DNA of 64,000 bases from Symsagittifera roscoffensis (lineage: Eukaryota > Xenacoelomorpha > Acoela > Convolutidae). The position numbers and the translations under genes are program-made. Below, in pieces: positions 47,373 to 58,982 of the stretch; the stretch's first letter is position 1, and each line of letters starts with the position of its first letter. The stretch is from NCBI RefSeq assembly GCF_963678635.1, contig NW_026970808.1, forward strand, positions 1-64,000. The letters run 5' to 3'. Below the pieces are notes generated by a model. The model was not told where the DNA came from. It saw only the letters and a program-made list of their open reading frames with translations, and searched no databases.

Positions 47373-49664
47373 TTATGTATTGTATTCTTTGATCTGTGCA
47401 TCTAAGAGGATTTTATTTATTGATGATGAAAATATTCCAAAAAATCCTGCAAATAATATGCGTGCTACGCTTGCTTGTCGGTTTACTTGTGTGTGTAATG
47501 CACATGTGTTATAGATTCTTTTTAGTAATGAGAAATAAAATCCAATAAAGTTAAACATAGAGTATAAGATAGTCAATCTTTCTAAGATGTAATATGGCCA
47601 TCCTAGAAAGCAAGGATTTCGTTTTTTAAGGTTTCAAAACTAAAAATCTTTATTGGTGAGATATCTTGTGGTCTATATTTTTCGCCGTTTAAGTATATGT
47701 AGTCTTTAATATCTTTAAAATATCCGCTATAGTCTTGTGTATAGATGTCTGAAAATCCTGCGGTTTCTGCAAGTTTTCTTAAATTTTGGTCTATTGATTG
47801 TCGTTGTATGGTGTCCAATTGTGTTAGTAGTTCCTGAAATTGCTGTGTACGAATTGGATGTTTTATATCTGATTTAGAATATATACTAATCGATTGTAGA
47901 TCGATATTGGGATTACGAGCAACAGCTCGACTACTTTCGGGTGAAAACTTTTTCAATTGTTGCATTAATGTTGGGTATGGTGTGAGTAGATAGTTTTTTT
48001 CTTCGTCAGGTTTTAATTTTACGACGTTGTGGCTGTTTTCTGATCCACATGGGACTGCGGTATCCCAAAAAAATGTTCGTCTTGAAAGTATATTGACAAA
48101 ATGATCTTTATTTTTATAGAATATCGGGATTCGTTTGTAACAACGTTTATCTTCAAAAACATATAATGGTGATACTTTTTTGGCGCAAGTATAAAACCAT
48201 ATTATATTTCCTTCATAGTCAAGGAAGATTGATCTATTTCCGGATAATAAATATCCTGCAAGGGTGTTTTTAGAACTGCTAATGCGAGTGATTGTAAAAT
48301 CTGAGTTCTTTCTAATTCACATAGTTGATGTAGTGTTTCTAATTCGGAAAATGACATTTCTTGAAAAATTCTACTAATTGTGTAGTCTAATTTCATATCT
48401 AAGTGGATGACATAGTGTATTGCGCCAAAATATGTACTATTCATTAGTGATAAATCTTGTAATCGTGTGCTTTCAGTGTCGTGCGGTTTTACTTTTCCAC
48501 CAGGATTTCCTGTGTTTTTTAGGTGATTTACTGGGAAGTATGATGTTCCTTCGTTGAGAGGGTGATGTGTTGCATGGGGATTATATTTTAGTTTTCCAGT
48601 GGTCATATCGAAAATTTCGTCGTATTCGACAATTATTTCGGAATATTGTATTTTTTGGAGTGGATTTTTGTATTTACATGCAAATTCTGTTTCATGATAA
48701 ATTTGGAAACGTGTTAATTTATTTTCTATATTGTGAATATTCCTGAATTTAATATTGGTGTGTCTTATTTGATTTGTATTGACATTATCAAATGGGATGG
48801 ATTCTATGAAATTTTTTTTTTCATGAAATTTAATCATTCGAGCGTGGATTTTTGCTACTTGAAAAGTTGTACAAGTGTCTTCGGGAAACCAATCAATTGT
48901 TGCTTGTGTTCTTGTTGTAGGATCAAAATAGCCTTAGTCATTTTTGCAAGGTAGTTTGATTCCTTGATAAATTATAGTGTTATCTTTTAAATCTCGTGTG
49001 AGTTGTATTTTTTCTAGTTGGATTTTCCAGTCAAAAAACATTATTTCTAGGTATCCTTTATTTTTCGTATCTGCTTTGCAGTTTGCAGGATTATTTATTC
49101 CAGTATGTGGTATCCAGTGTTTGTCGTGAACATCATGAGTTAGTCGTCCGTGTGCGCCGTTGTATGGATATCTTTCGTCTAGTTTAATATGTCCTTGATA
49201 TCTTTCAAGTTGTGCTTGATGTACAGAGTCTGTGAAGACTTCAAAGTTTACTATTTTTCTGTTTGAATTTTTATTTCTTGTCAAGTTTAATCTGAGTAGT
49301 TCGTTTGTAGAATCTTCGGGACTTAGATGTAAAAGTCTTTCTATATTACTTTGGTAGAATGATTCGTGATCAAGTCGGTTTTTATTTCCATTTGAGACTT
49401 GTGAACAATGTACTTTCTTTTCGGAAAATGTCGCTGTAAATTTATAGCCTGTAAGTGTTGTTGCTCGGGCTTTCGAGTATAATGTTGCTATTATGTTTGT
49501 TGTTTCTATAGGTTGTGGTTCTGATTCGCATTGTGTTACTTGGTTTATTGCATATTTGTGTAGCGTTTTTTGTTCATTTTTTTCACAATCGTAGTGTGTT
49601 ACTAACAAATCCTGAGGTCCTGTGCGAGGAGATGGATTTGCATTTTGTTCGGAGAAAATTTAAA
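47373..49664 (-). pseudogene. envelope-like glycoprotein gene, broken
   Basis: A frame opens after a stop at about 49665 and runs to 48202, broken only by an in-frame TAA at 48934-48936. A frame change near 48260 leads into the frame 48264-47603, and another near 47605 leads into 47600-47373. About 760 codons in total. At least ten Cys are scattered through the presumed ectodomain, with Asn-glycosylation sequons (NLT, NST). The segment FEDKRCYKRIPIFYKNK and, about 30 residues on, AVPCGSE is the most conserved-looking block. Near the C-terminus are hydrophobic stretches (LTILYSMFNFIGFYFSLL; ARILFAGFFGIFSS), as expected for a membrane anchor. The C-Y-x-x-I-P block recalls glycoproteins of chuvirus-type negative-strand RNA viruses, which some arthropod retroelements have captured; this is inference from memory of a pattern. 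No signal peptide could be placed. Confidence 0.65.
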
Positions 49665-50765
49665 AAAAGAGGTTTTAAAACGTAAAATTTTTTAAAATAT
49701 TCATGTGTATGATAATCCTGAGTATGGGTTATAAAAGGTGATATATCCAATTGTGTTTTTGTTTTGGTATATCTGTCGTATTTATATATGACTTCAGTTG
49801 TTATAAGTGGGGGAGGTAATGATTGAGCTGTTATATTCGGTGGGCTTAGGGGAAAAGGATGTTGAACAGTATTTGTAAGTCTGACTGTGATTTCAAATTT
49901 TAATTGGAGACTATTTTGTTGAAGTTTATGAATATTGTGCTCTTGAATATCTTTGTGAATATCTTGTCTATACTGTAATCTATTTAGTGGCCAATTGTGG
50001 AGTCGGCTACTTTCGTGATGTTGTCCAAATAGTGGGGGAGATGCTACGAAAGTATTCCAATCTAACCGTAGAGGGGTGTTTGTCGATGATTGTTCTTGGT
50101 ATCTATCGTCAAGATTGGTGGGGAAATTAAGGGGGAAAAGTGTTGGTGAAATTTGACTTAGAGATGGTGTTGATGGAAGTGAAAGTGTTTCTGGCAGGGA
50201 TGATAATGTTGTATCAGAAGAAATATCTATTGGTTCATTTACTAAATTTGGTTCTCCTGGAGTATATGAGTGTGTTGTCCAATATGGTGGTCTCTTGGTG
50301 GTGTTTGGGGGATTAAAAGGATTTTCTCGGATTTGTTCTGATGTGTGGGAGTTGGGTAGTTTCTGGTAATGTACTGCTTGAAAGTTCTGAGGTAGTTGGT
50401 GTTGGCGATTGGGGTATGTTAAATTGAACTCTAGGGGTTTGAAATTTTCTATTTCTTCTTGGATGTATAATTTGTCTATTTATTTTAAGTGTATTTTGAT
50501 TTTGGCTAATATGTCTTACTCGATTAATATCTTTTTGTAAGGTGGGTTATAAATTACATGTTGGTTTGCTGAAAGATGCTTGGCGATGAACTGGTTCTAA
50601 TGGTTCAGATAATCGTGCGTGTCGTTCTACAAAAGTGTATGGATTGTCTTGAAAAGAAATTCGTCTTGATGGTTGGGGATTGTTGGTAGTTGTAGTTGTT
50701 TTTGGACTGTCTTGGGGTGTTGTTGGTGGGGGCTGGTTTGGTGGTTGTTGATTAGCAATTTTGAA
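49665..50765 (-). pseudogene. Pro/Thr/Ser-rich coding relic before the envelope-like gene
   Basis: From 50765 to about 50515 the minus strand is open and low complexity (QQPPNQPPPTTPQDSPK), then contains PYTFVERHARLSEPLEPVH. Beyond that, readable patches such as DISSDTTLSSLPETLSLPS and RLDWNTFVASPPLFG alternate between frames down to the envelope-like frame. It may be the N-terminal part of the envelope-like protein or a separate product. Many frame changes make the boundaries uncertain. Confidence 0.45.
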
Positions 50766-50787
50766 AAGGTATTTGAGTGTTTAATTC

Positions 50788-50976
50788 TTATTGGTAAAAT
50801 TTATGTTTATTATAATATTCTTCAATAAAAAGTATCAAAAGAATAGTTGCTAAGGCGAATGTGACTATTGCGTTTTTTGTTCATTTGCACATTGTCATGA
50901 TTAGGGATATTAAAAGTGTGAGAAAAATTATGAATAAAAGAAAACTATCTTTTCGACTAAAAATGGTTTGTATCAT
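50788..50976 (-). pseudogene. two-transmembrane mini-ORF between integrase and envelope
   Basis: An ATG at 50974-50976 opens a frame of about 62 codons ending with TAA at 50788-50790. One in-frame TGA (50881-50883) lies between two hydrophobic segments, FLLFIIFLTLLISLIM and NAIVTFALATILLILF. The second is followed by EEYYNKHK. Apart from the TGA, the structure is that of a small hairpin membrane protein. No family is recognised, and it could also be a signal or anchor segment of the following protein. Confidence 0.5.
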
Positions 50977-51099
50977 TTAAATAGATTTTATGTTTTCGTA
51001 CCTGTAGAAGTGGTCATGAATTTGGGAAAGTTGGAGGTATATTTCAATTAGGGAATAGAAAATTGAAAAAAAAAATTGGAAGCTAATTTTAAAATTTGT

Positions 51100-52125
51100 G
51101 GATGATGAAAGTGGTCTTCATCATGTGTATGTAATGGTAGATTATAACAAATTGAATCTTTATTTGGTTGACACTATCCTTGTGTATTTTTATGGGCATT
51201 TACTGTAAACATAATTGGTTTTCGTGGCTTTTGATTAAAATACATTTCGTATGGTGACATTCCTAGAGTTGCTGTGATTTGTGAATTATAAGATAAGGGG
51301 AATAATTTTACATCTGTTGGCCATTCAGTATCTCGTGTATCGTTTCAATTAATGATACATCGAAGATATTCTTGTAGTGAACGATTCATACCTTCGACTA
51401 ATCCATTTGTCCATGGTGAATGAGATGTACGTGGTTTATGTTTGATATTATATAGGTGGCATAATGTGATGATTTCATTATTTATAAATTCTGTGCCGTT
51501 ATCTGTGACTAGTATTAAGGGTAGTCCGAATTTAGCTATCCAATGTTCGTAAAGTGTTGTGTATGCGTAATAAGCATTACAATGTGGTTCTGGGTTGAGT
51601 GCTACGTAGTGCGTAAATGCATCAACAATGACCATGATGAAATCGGTCCTTTTGTGTCAATGAAATTCTATGATTGAAATATAGACTTTGTCCTTTAAAA
51701 TCTTGTTTCGGTGCTTTTTATTTTGTTTTGGATAAAATAATTTAATTGACATATTATGCAATTGTTGCATAAAACTTTAATCCAAATTGGTGCATTTGGG
51801 AAGTTACAATTTTGTGTAAAATTCGAATATGTCTTTTCTGATCCTGAGCGTCCTTTTGTACTTTGTGTGTGTGATATGTTGAATGCTACCAACATCATAC
51901 TGAGGGAAAGACAGGGTACTTTAAAATCAGTTGATTGATATTCTAAAAGATCTGTGTTTTCATTTATAGTTGTATTATTAAATTTTCTAAAGTATCGGAG
52001 GAGAGTTTTATTTCCTAATATTCTTGCATCAGCTTTTGCTGGCTTTGTTTTATATTTGTGCCATGATTTGAGTTGTCTAATAACAGAGTCAAATTTTGGT
52101 ATTTTTGTAATAATTGTAGTCTAAT
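51100..52125 (-). pseudogene. integrase domain of pol, broken
   Basis: The N-terminal zinc-binding part lies at about 51740-51898: one His (SHTQ) and the C-x-x-C pair of LCNNCIICQ are visible, while other expected His positions seem changed. The catalytic core lies at 51345-51635 with VIVDAFTH, VTDNGTEF and, exactly 35 residues after the second Asp, the Glu of GLVEGMNRS. This gives an intact D-D-35-E triad. A C-terminal part (readable patches such as SPYEMYFNQKPRKP) continues to about 51200. Stops and frame shifts at about 51640-51740 separate the zinc domain from the core. This enzyme inserts the DNA copy into host chromosomes. Confidence 0.88.
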
Positions 52126-52579
52126 TGTTTCTGTTGGTGGTAGGAAAAAATTTTCGGTTTCTTATTTTGATAGGGGAATTGTGTCGAGGGGGTCGTGAAG
52201 GTCAAAAACTTGATTTACTGTGTATTTTAAATCTTTTTTCGGTGGTCCTGATAAATTTACAATGTCAGTTGAATTTTCTTTTTCTATTAAAGGGAAAGGA
52301 TCTTTTTTGTATGGTTGTTATTTTATTGTCTTTTGTTGGGTATTATTTTTTCTTCAATGTGAATATGGAAATGATTCAAATGTACCTAATAAATCAACTT
52401 CATAGTAATTATTTTGACAATCTAAATAAAGTGGGAAATGTAGTAGATTGTTTATTTTATAGAACATATAGATTGTACTATGTCAGTTTTTACTGCATAT
52501 TTACATTCTAATCGTCGTGAAGTTTCATCTTTAGCGAAATAGAATTTTTTTTTTTTTGATGTATTTCAACTGTTGTTTC

Positions 52580-52995
52580 TCTTGCTAATAGTTCAAGTGG
52601 TGTATTTCTACTTAGTGTATCTGGTATTGCAAGATTTTTTCCTGCTGTCCAAACTTTATGTAAGTATGGGAATTAATTGAAATCTGTAAACTCCATGGTT
52701 TGGCTTCGATTTTTGTGTAAAAAGAAATATAATTGGTTTGTGATCTGTAAAAAGAACTGTTGGATGTTTTGATCCAAGTATCAGAAAATCATATTCTGTA
52801 AGTGTGTATAATATAGCTGTGCATTCTCTCATAAGAGTAGAGAGTCGTAGTACGGCTTGTGTAAATAAGCGAGAGTTTGCTAGTATAAGATTCATCTTAT
52901 TTGTTCCACTGTGTGATTGTAGTAATGCTGCGCCGATGACAAAATTCGAAGCATTGCACATTGCGTAGAGTGGTTGATTTGGATCTGGGATTGTA
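52580..52995 (-). pseudogene. RNase H domain of pol, broken
   Basis: The frame 52656-52961 carries the Ty3-type RNase H pattern ASNFVIGAALLQ...REC...FTDHKPI. The residue before ASN, where the first catalytic Asp is expected, reads Asn (CNAS, codon AAT). A tail on the far side of a frame change, about 52590-52660, contains VWTAGKNLAIPDTLSR, the usual link to integrase. RNase H removes the RNA strand during reverse transcription; this copy probably lost that activity as well as being frameshifted. Confidence 0.85.
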
Positions 52996-53011
52996 TTTGA
53001 TATTTGTTCTG

Positions 53012-54423
53012 TTAATCATTTTTTAATTTCTTCAAATCGTGTTGATGTTCGGTAGTCCGTTCAAAGTTATTTTGCCGTCTGAGGATGTTATATAAAGGTC
53101 TTAAATAAAATTGCATTTTGTATACATATTTACTTAGGAAATTTAACATTCCAAGGAATTCTTTGATTTTCTTTTTATTTGTGGCTGGTTGAAGTTTTTG
53201 ATTTGTATCTATGCGTGATATCAATGGAGTTATAGTGTTTCTTTCAATAATGTGTTCAAGAAACTTTACGCGTGTTAGAAAAAAATGTGATTTGTCTGGG
53301 GCTGCTTTCATGTTTTCATTTTTAAGTATTTGATGATACTGTTCTAAAATTATAAACATTTCATCTTTAGTTTGTGATTGCATGAAAACATCGTCTAGGA
53401 ATGTGATTGCATTTTTCTTGAGTATAATTGGTCTAAAAATTTTACTCATAAAAGCTGAAAAAGCTGCTGGTCCTATGGATATTCCATAGAATAATCTATT
53501 GAATTCGTATTGCTGATTTCCAATAACGAATTGTGTTAACCGTCGTGAATGTTCATCTAACGGCATTTGATTGTATGCACTATTCATGTCTGCGGTTGTG
53601 AATTATTTACCTTTTATTTTTGTTAGGATTACTTGAATGGGTTCAATAGGCCAATTGCATTTAGATTCGTCAATTAGGGAATTGAGATATCTAACATCTA
53701 GAACAATTTTTAGTGATTTTCTTTTAGCTAGGATGATAACTGGATTGATAAAGGTGTTACCTTTTGGTTGCTCCTCTTTATTTACTTGAGATATAGTTTC
53801 ATATTGTTCTAATATGTCAAGTAGTCTAATTACTTTATCATGTAAGTGTATTGGTATTTTGCTTGTTCTTTGTTTTTTGAAAATTGCGTCAGGATTTAAA
53901 GGTAAATATAATGGTGAACTAATTTTTCGACATCGAATTTTGATGTTACATAAACTGTTGGGTATTTTAATAATAGTTTGGCTAATTTGTCGAATTCGTT
54001 TTGTGTTATTTGAGAATGTTCAAAAATGAACCTTGTTAGAAATTTCTGTTGTTCTTCTGTATAATGTGATATTTTAAAAGTTGGTTTAAAATATGGTGTT
54101 TTTGTGAAATAATCTGTGTGTCTTTTTTCGTTGCTTATTTTATTGTTTATTGATAATTCTTCATCAAGAATTGTTAATAGGCAAATGTCTAGTAATTGTA
54201 TTATATTATTGACTCGATATGCTACTTCATTTGTGGGTAAAGTTGTGGCATTTGTTTCACAGTATCCTAGAGGTAAAAGTCCTAGAGGTAATGTTATCTG
54301 GTATGGTGAATTGTTATATACGTGTAACGAAATATTATCGGAGTTTGAATGTTTCATGTATTTTATGGATGAGATTGTAATTCGAAAAAAATTATGAATG
54401 GGTTTAAATTCAAGGTCTGACAT
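53012..54423 (-). pseudogene. reverse transcriptase domain of pol, broken
   Basis: Three stretches follow each other. 54423-53896 is the region between protease and RT (SHYTEEQQKFLTRFIFEHSQ). A frame change in an A-run near 53927 leads into the RT fingers (about 53895-53605: NPVIILAKRKSLKIVLDVRYLN). A TAA at 53602-53604 precedes the palm (53587-53012), with the first catalytic Asp in ADMNSAYNQM and the active-site FLDD in ITFLDDVFMQ. The motif order and the FNRLFYGISIGPAAF block are typical of Ty3/gypsy polymerases. The catalytic Asp residues themselves are kept, but the enzyme cannot be made in one piece. Confidence 0.9.
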
Positions 54424-54451
54424 AAAGAGATGTTGTTTGTTTTAGTTTTTA

Positions 54452-55195
54452 TCATATTGATGAAACTTGTTTAACTGAAAAGTCGTACACATTTCCTGAT
54501 AGTGGTTCCAGGTATTTTCGTTCTTGATTGTATATAGGATAAAATTTGGAGAAAAATGGTGGTTGTTTGTTTAATCTTTGAAAGAATGTTAAGGATGTAT
54601 TTTTCATTCTTGTGTACTTGTCTTTTATGTGAAGTTTACTATTTAAAATGTTTATTGTGGGTATATATTTAGTTATAAGTGGTATGCCAATGATATTGTG
54701 TTTTATATCTGTTATGTGGAATGTTTGTTTAAATGGTTTGTTTAGGATTTTGTTTTGTTCCATTGTTCTAGTGGGAACAAGGAAAAGTTGGATTTTTCCA
54801 TAATTTATTAATGTCGAGCCTTGTGCTGTTGCTAATTTGCTGGCTGTCTTATTATGTTTCAAGGTTGGATGTAGTGTTTTAATTTCATTCCAAGTGGGTA
54901 TATTAATAATATTTGATTCTGCTCCTGAGTCGGTTAAAAAACATATTTCAAGATCTGGTGGTTGAAATTCTTTATTTTTGGACTTTCTAAGAGAAATGGA
55001 ATTGTCCAATTTTTTTCTCTTGGCTGTTCTTTTTGTGTATTTTGATAAATATGGTTTGTACTTGAGCTTTGTACTTCGTTTTTTTTTGGGTTTAATTACA
55101 GTGTTAATTTCATTTACTTCTTGTTCAACTGGTACATTATTACTAATAGGTCTAGTGTAGTAATTTTGAAGGAGTTCAATTGATTTTCTTAAATG
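54452..55195 (-). pseudogene. aspartic protease region of gag-pol
   Basis: The minus frame is open from about 55195 to the stop at 54452. A basic Lys/Arg-rich segment (IKPKKKRSTKLKYKPY) leads into the retropepsin signature FLTDSGAESNII (D-S-G) and, about 80 residues later, the flanking HNIIGIPLI, equivalent to the usual I-L-G motif. Retropepsins cut the Gag-Pol precursor. The start is not an ATG (the frame head at 55009 is TTG), so it was translated as part of a longer polyprotein by frameshift or readthrough. Confidence 0.82.
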
Positions 55196-55520
55196 TGTGA
55201 AGTGAAGGATTGTTCATATATATTAGGCTCGTAATCAATTTCAACTGTGATCATATTAACTGAGATGGTATAATTTGTATCACTTTCGATGTCTGTTGAT
55301 TCACAATTAATGTGATTTAATTGTAATTCAGTACTTTCTGTATCATCGATATCAGGGGGGTCTGAAGTTGTTTATTCAGTTGTCTGTACCTGATTAATTT
55401 GTCTTTGATGTTTCGGTGTGTTACTTCTTTATTTGTATTGGGAATCGGAGTAGCAATTATTATTTCTATGATGAGACTGTGAATAATTTCTTTGTTGATT
55501 GTTATATTTTGGATTCCTCT

Positions 55521-57088
55521 TTAGTGAATTAGTTTGTGATCTATTATGGTATTTGTTGTTATTCGTTCGTTGATAATTAGATCTGTTGTGTGAATTGTTT
55601 CTTGATCCATTGTTTTGGTACGTTGATTTCGACTATTTGAATAAATTATATTCCTATTGTTTGAGTAGTTTCTGTTTCTATTGTATGATGAGTTTCGTGA
55701 TCTATCGTTTGAATAGTGTCTATTCCTAGAATTTGAATGGGAACTGGTATCAAACAAATATTGTCTTCTGTTTGAATTTAATCGTGAATAGTTGTTTCTA
55801 TACTGATTATTTTGACTATTTTATCGACAATATCTATTTTGTGAGAAATTTCGCGAATTTCTTTGTTCTGGTGATCTGACTATATAACTAGAATTGTAGA
55901 GTGATTGGTTTCTTAAAAAATTTGAATTATTTGGAAGTGGTTTACCAGAGCTGTTAATACTATGTATATTTTTGTTTGGTAAGTTTTGGTCTTTTTTCAT
56001 GTATTGATAGAATGATTTATTTGGTTCTTTGTACATTTGTGGTTTGTTCTGGTTATCTTGTTGCTTTTGTCTACAATCGGCAATACTGTGTCCGTATCTT
56101 CGGCAATATTTGCACCATTTTTTAAAAGATGGTTTACCTTAGAAATTTGGATTTTTCTCATATATGTTGAAAATTTCAGTGATTTTTTCTGTTAGATCTA
56201 CATCTGAATCTTGTATGTTGTTTATATGTGTAGTATTTGTTTCGATTCTATTAATATATTGTAGTTTAAGATTTTCTGTTTCTTCGAGTTCCATTTTGAT
56301 TTCTGCTTATTCTAGTTTATCAACTAGTTTTCTGAAATCTAAATCTGGTTCTCGAATTGAAGAGGGATGTGATGCTCTCTTTTTAATAGGTATTTTTCTT
56401 AACTGAGGTGTTAGAGTCATCATTAGAATTTCTGTCATTTTCGTGTTTTTATAATCATGAGTGTTACGTCAATATGCTTTTTGAACTAGTGTTTCGATTC
56501 TAACTGCCAATTGTTTTATTGTTTCGTTTGGTAGTCTGCGAATTTCATTACATAAAACTCTTTGATGTTGTTTATTTCTTTCAGAGTCAAGCATTTTTGA
56601 AAATTCTTGTGTGAATCTTTTAAATCTGTTTTTATGTCTATAGGTAAAACTGAAAACCATTTTTGAGCTGCGCCATCAAGTGTTGCTTGTATTAACGCTG
56701 TGCGTCTATGTATCCAATTTTGGTGAAGTGGTGTATTAATTGGTTCAGGTCCTATATTAAAAATTAAATTTACTGTGACTGCATTTAAATAATCTTCTAC
56801 AGAGTGTTCAGGGTCTGTGTCTGTAAATACCATCAATGGTTTATTTGATGTTATTGATGATCCACCCATTAGGTATGGATTCATTGTCATTTGTAGTGAT
56901 TCTGCGGCATATGGCATTTGTGAAAACATTGTAAGTTGATTTTTTTGTAATTTCATGTTGTTGCAAATAATATGGTAGTGGTGTTTCATTTTGCATTTGT
57001 GGTGGTTGATAAGAATGCATAATGGCCGATTTTTGTGATTGTGCTGGTTGATAGGATTGTGTGCTTGTGGTTGATTTTGTATGTGCAT
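55521..57088 (-). pseudogene. gag: capsid-like part, CCHC zinc knuckle and Ser/Asn/Arg-rich tail
   Basis: From an ATG at 57088 the frame encodes a Gln/His-rich segment and then a retrotransposon Gag capsid-like region (DPEHSVEDYLNAVTVNL; WIHRRTALIQATLDGAAQKW). A frame change near 56640 moves to the frame ending at 56469 (RRLPNETIKQLAVRIETLV). After further stops a zinc knuckle is visible at 56073-56114 (CKYCRRYGHSIADC, exact C-x2-C-x4-H-x4-C), then a long tail rich in Ser, Asn, Arg and Tyr (56036-55521; NRNRNYSNNRN). Gag packages the RNA; the knuckle and basic tail are the RNA-binding part. At least four breaks are present. Confidence 0.85.
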
Positions 57089-57342
57089 TGCTTGATAGCT
57101 TTGTAGATTAGCTTAATTTTGTGGATGATATTTTATGTTTTGAGTTGCTTGATTTTGTCGACCTTTTTGTGCACGATATTCTTGTGTGTATGGTGCAAAA
57201 GTATCTGGTTGGTAATAATCGTCATCATCTGATGATAAATATTTTGATGCTTAATATGAGGTTTGTTGTTTATTTCTATTTTGTTCGGAAAATGGGTAAT
57301 TTTCACTGTGATCTTGTGAGGGATGTGGATAGTCATGGAAAT

Positions 57343-58450
57343 TTACTGAAATTGTTGATGTAATTGGAAAATTTGATTTTTATGAGAATAAATATTTTGC
57401 CTATTTATTCGGGGAGGATGAGTTGTTTTTGATGGTTTTAAATAATTAAAATTGTGTTCTGCGAAATTACTTCTGGTGAGTGTTCTTTGTTTTTGTGTTG
57501 GTTTTGTTATTGGTCTATATGTCTGATAATTCATATGTGAATATTTGGGAGCAACCCAGGGTTTAACCGTTGATTGCAATGTTACTTGTGGTAATGTTTG
57601 ATTTTTAGGTTTGGGCGTTGTAAGATTTGGATGTATTGGTGAAATATTTTGCTGTGTAGTTATTACTATTGTTTCAACTATTTCTTCATTTATAAAATGT
57701 GATGGTGTTTGAATATCCTGTTGTGTAAGATTTCTAGTTCCATTCAAGTTTTCCTGTTGTACAAGAGTTGAATTTAAACTATTGTTTTGTCTTCTATCAG
57801 GTAAAAACGAATTTTAGTTTAAAGGTGTTGCGTCTATTGTAAGTGGAAATACTTTCAGATCGTCTTTACGAATAGAAATTGTACTGATTGCTTGACTTGA
57901 GATGTTTATTGGGATGTTCAGGAATAATCGATGAGACGAATCAGGGTCCCAAATACAATCTGATTAGTTGGCAAGGACAGTGTCATCATTGGTACTTTGA
58001 GGTCTAAAAACTTTTCTTGCTTGTGCAACAAATTCAATATTATGTGTGAAATAGTCAATTATGAACCATGCTACAATTTTTTATAAATCAAGTTTAACAT
58101 TTTGTGAAATTTCATTGTTTGAAAAATTTTCACGGATTGTGTTTAAAAATGCTGAAAAAGCGGCAATTTCGTTTCTTACATTCGTGTGTCTTGATGTTTG
58201 AACTGGTGACGTACTTTCGGTTTCTGTCTTTTCTAGTATGGATAAATAACCGTATATTATTGCAAAAAGATCGTTGGTAAATTTTGAGTTTGCTCTTTCT
58301 GTGAATTTTGCTGTTGTATGTTTATAATGTAATGTGCGAATACTTTGAAAATTCTATGTCGACGTCGTCTGTTTGAATAACATATTTGCCATGAAAATTA
58401 CTTGCTGTGCTGAGTTCTATGGTGTAAATTCCAGTTTGTTGTGTTAGTTT
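57343..58450 (-). pseudogene. gag N-terminal region, broken
   Basis: Readable minus-strand patches occur in several frames. At about 58430-58330 is GIYTIELSTASNFHGKYVI; at about 58010-57820, QARKVFRPQSTNDDTVL and ISTISIRKDDLKVFPLT; and from 57800 to 57343 a Gln/Asn/Pro/Thr-rich frame (TQQNISPIHPNLTTPKPK). The patches follow one another in the gag direction with stops at about 57965 and 57812, so they look like one decayed N-terminal Gag domain. No known fold is recognised. Confidence 0.55.
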
Positions 58451-58982
58451 GAATATTCCTTTTAAACAATGATCGAAAATTTGTCTTTTGATTTTTGTTT
58501 CTGGGAATTCTGCTTTACATGGGCTAAATCCTTGTTCGATTAAATTTGCGATTAGATTATTGCAAAATTGTATTTGTCCTCTATCTTCAGTTAGTGAATT
58601 GCATATTCATTTTAAATAATGATCGACAATTTATTTTTTGATTTTTACTTCTGGGAATTCTGCTTTACATGGGCTAATTCCTTGTTCGAATAAATTTGCG
58701 ATTAGATTTTTGCAAAATTGTATTTGTCCTCTATCTTCAGTGAGTGAATGATTACGAGATCGTATGTTTCGTTGTTTAGTTCTTAATTGTATAGTACGAT
58801 TGTTTGTTTATTTCCTAAATTGTTCAGGGCTAATTCCTTGTTCGAATAAATTTGCGATTAGATTATTGCAAAATTGTATTTGTCCTCTGTCTTCAGTGAG
58901 TGAATGATTACGAGATCGTATGTTTCGTTGTTTATGTCGCAATTGTGTGGTACGATTATTTGTTTATTTCCTAAATTGTTCA
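58451..58982 (-). repeat. overlapping tandem duplications inside gag
   Basis: A 150-bp unit starting at about 58451 recurs at about 58601 ('tttaaa-aatgatcga-aattt-t-ttttgatttt'). A partly overlapping 156-bp unit, 'gggctaattccttgttcgaa', starts at 58671 and recurs at 58827. All share the minus-strand peptide core SLTEDRGQIQFCNNLIANL. 150 and 156 are multiples of three, so the protein would have gained repeats in frame. Confidence 0.85.

Noticed and set aside
52125-52511. 128-codon plus frame and other plus-strand frames within 43-60 kb
   Set aside because: Hydrophobic Leu/Phe-rich shadows antisense to the retroelement's pol and gag; all recognisable domains are on the minus strand.
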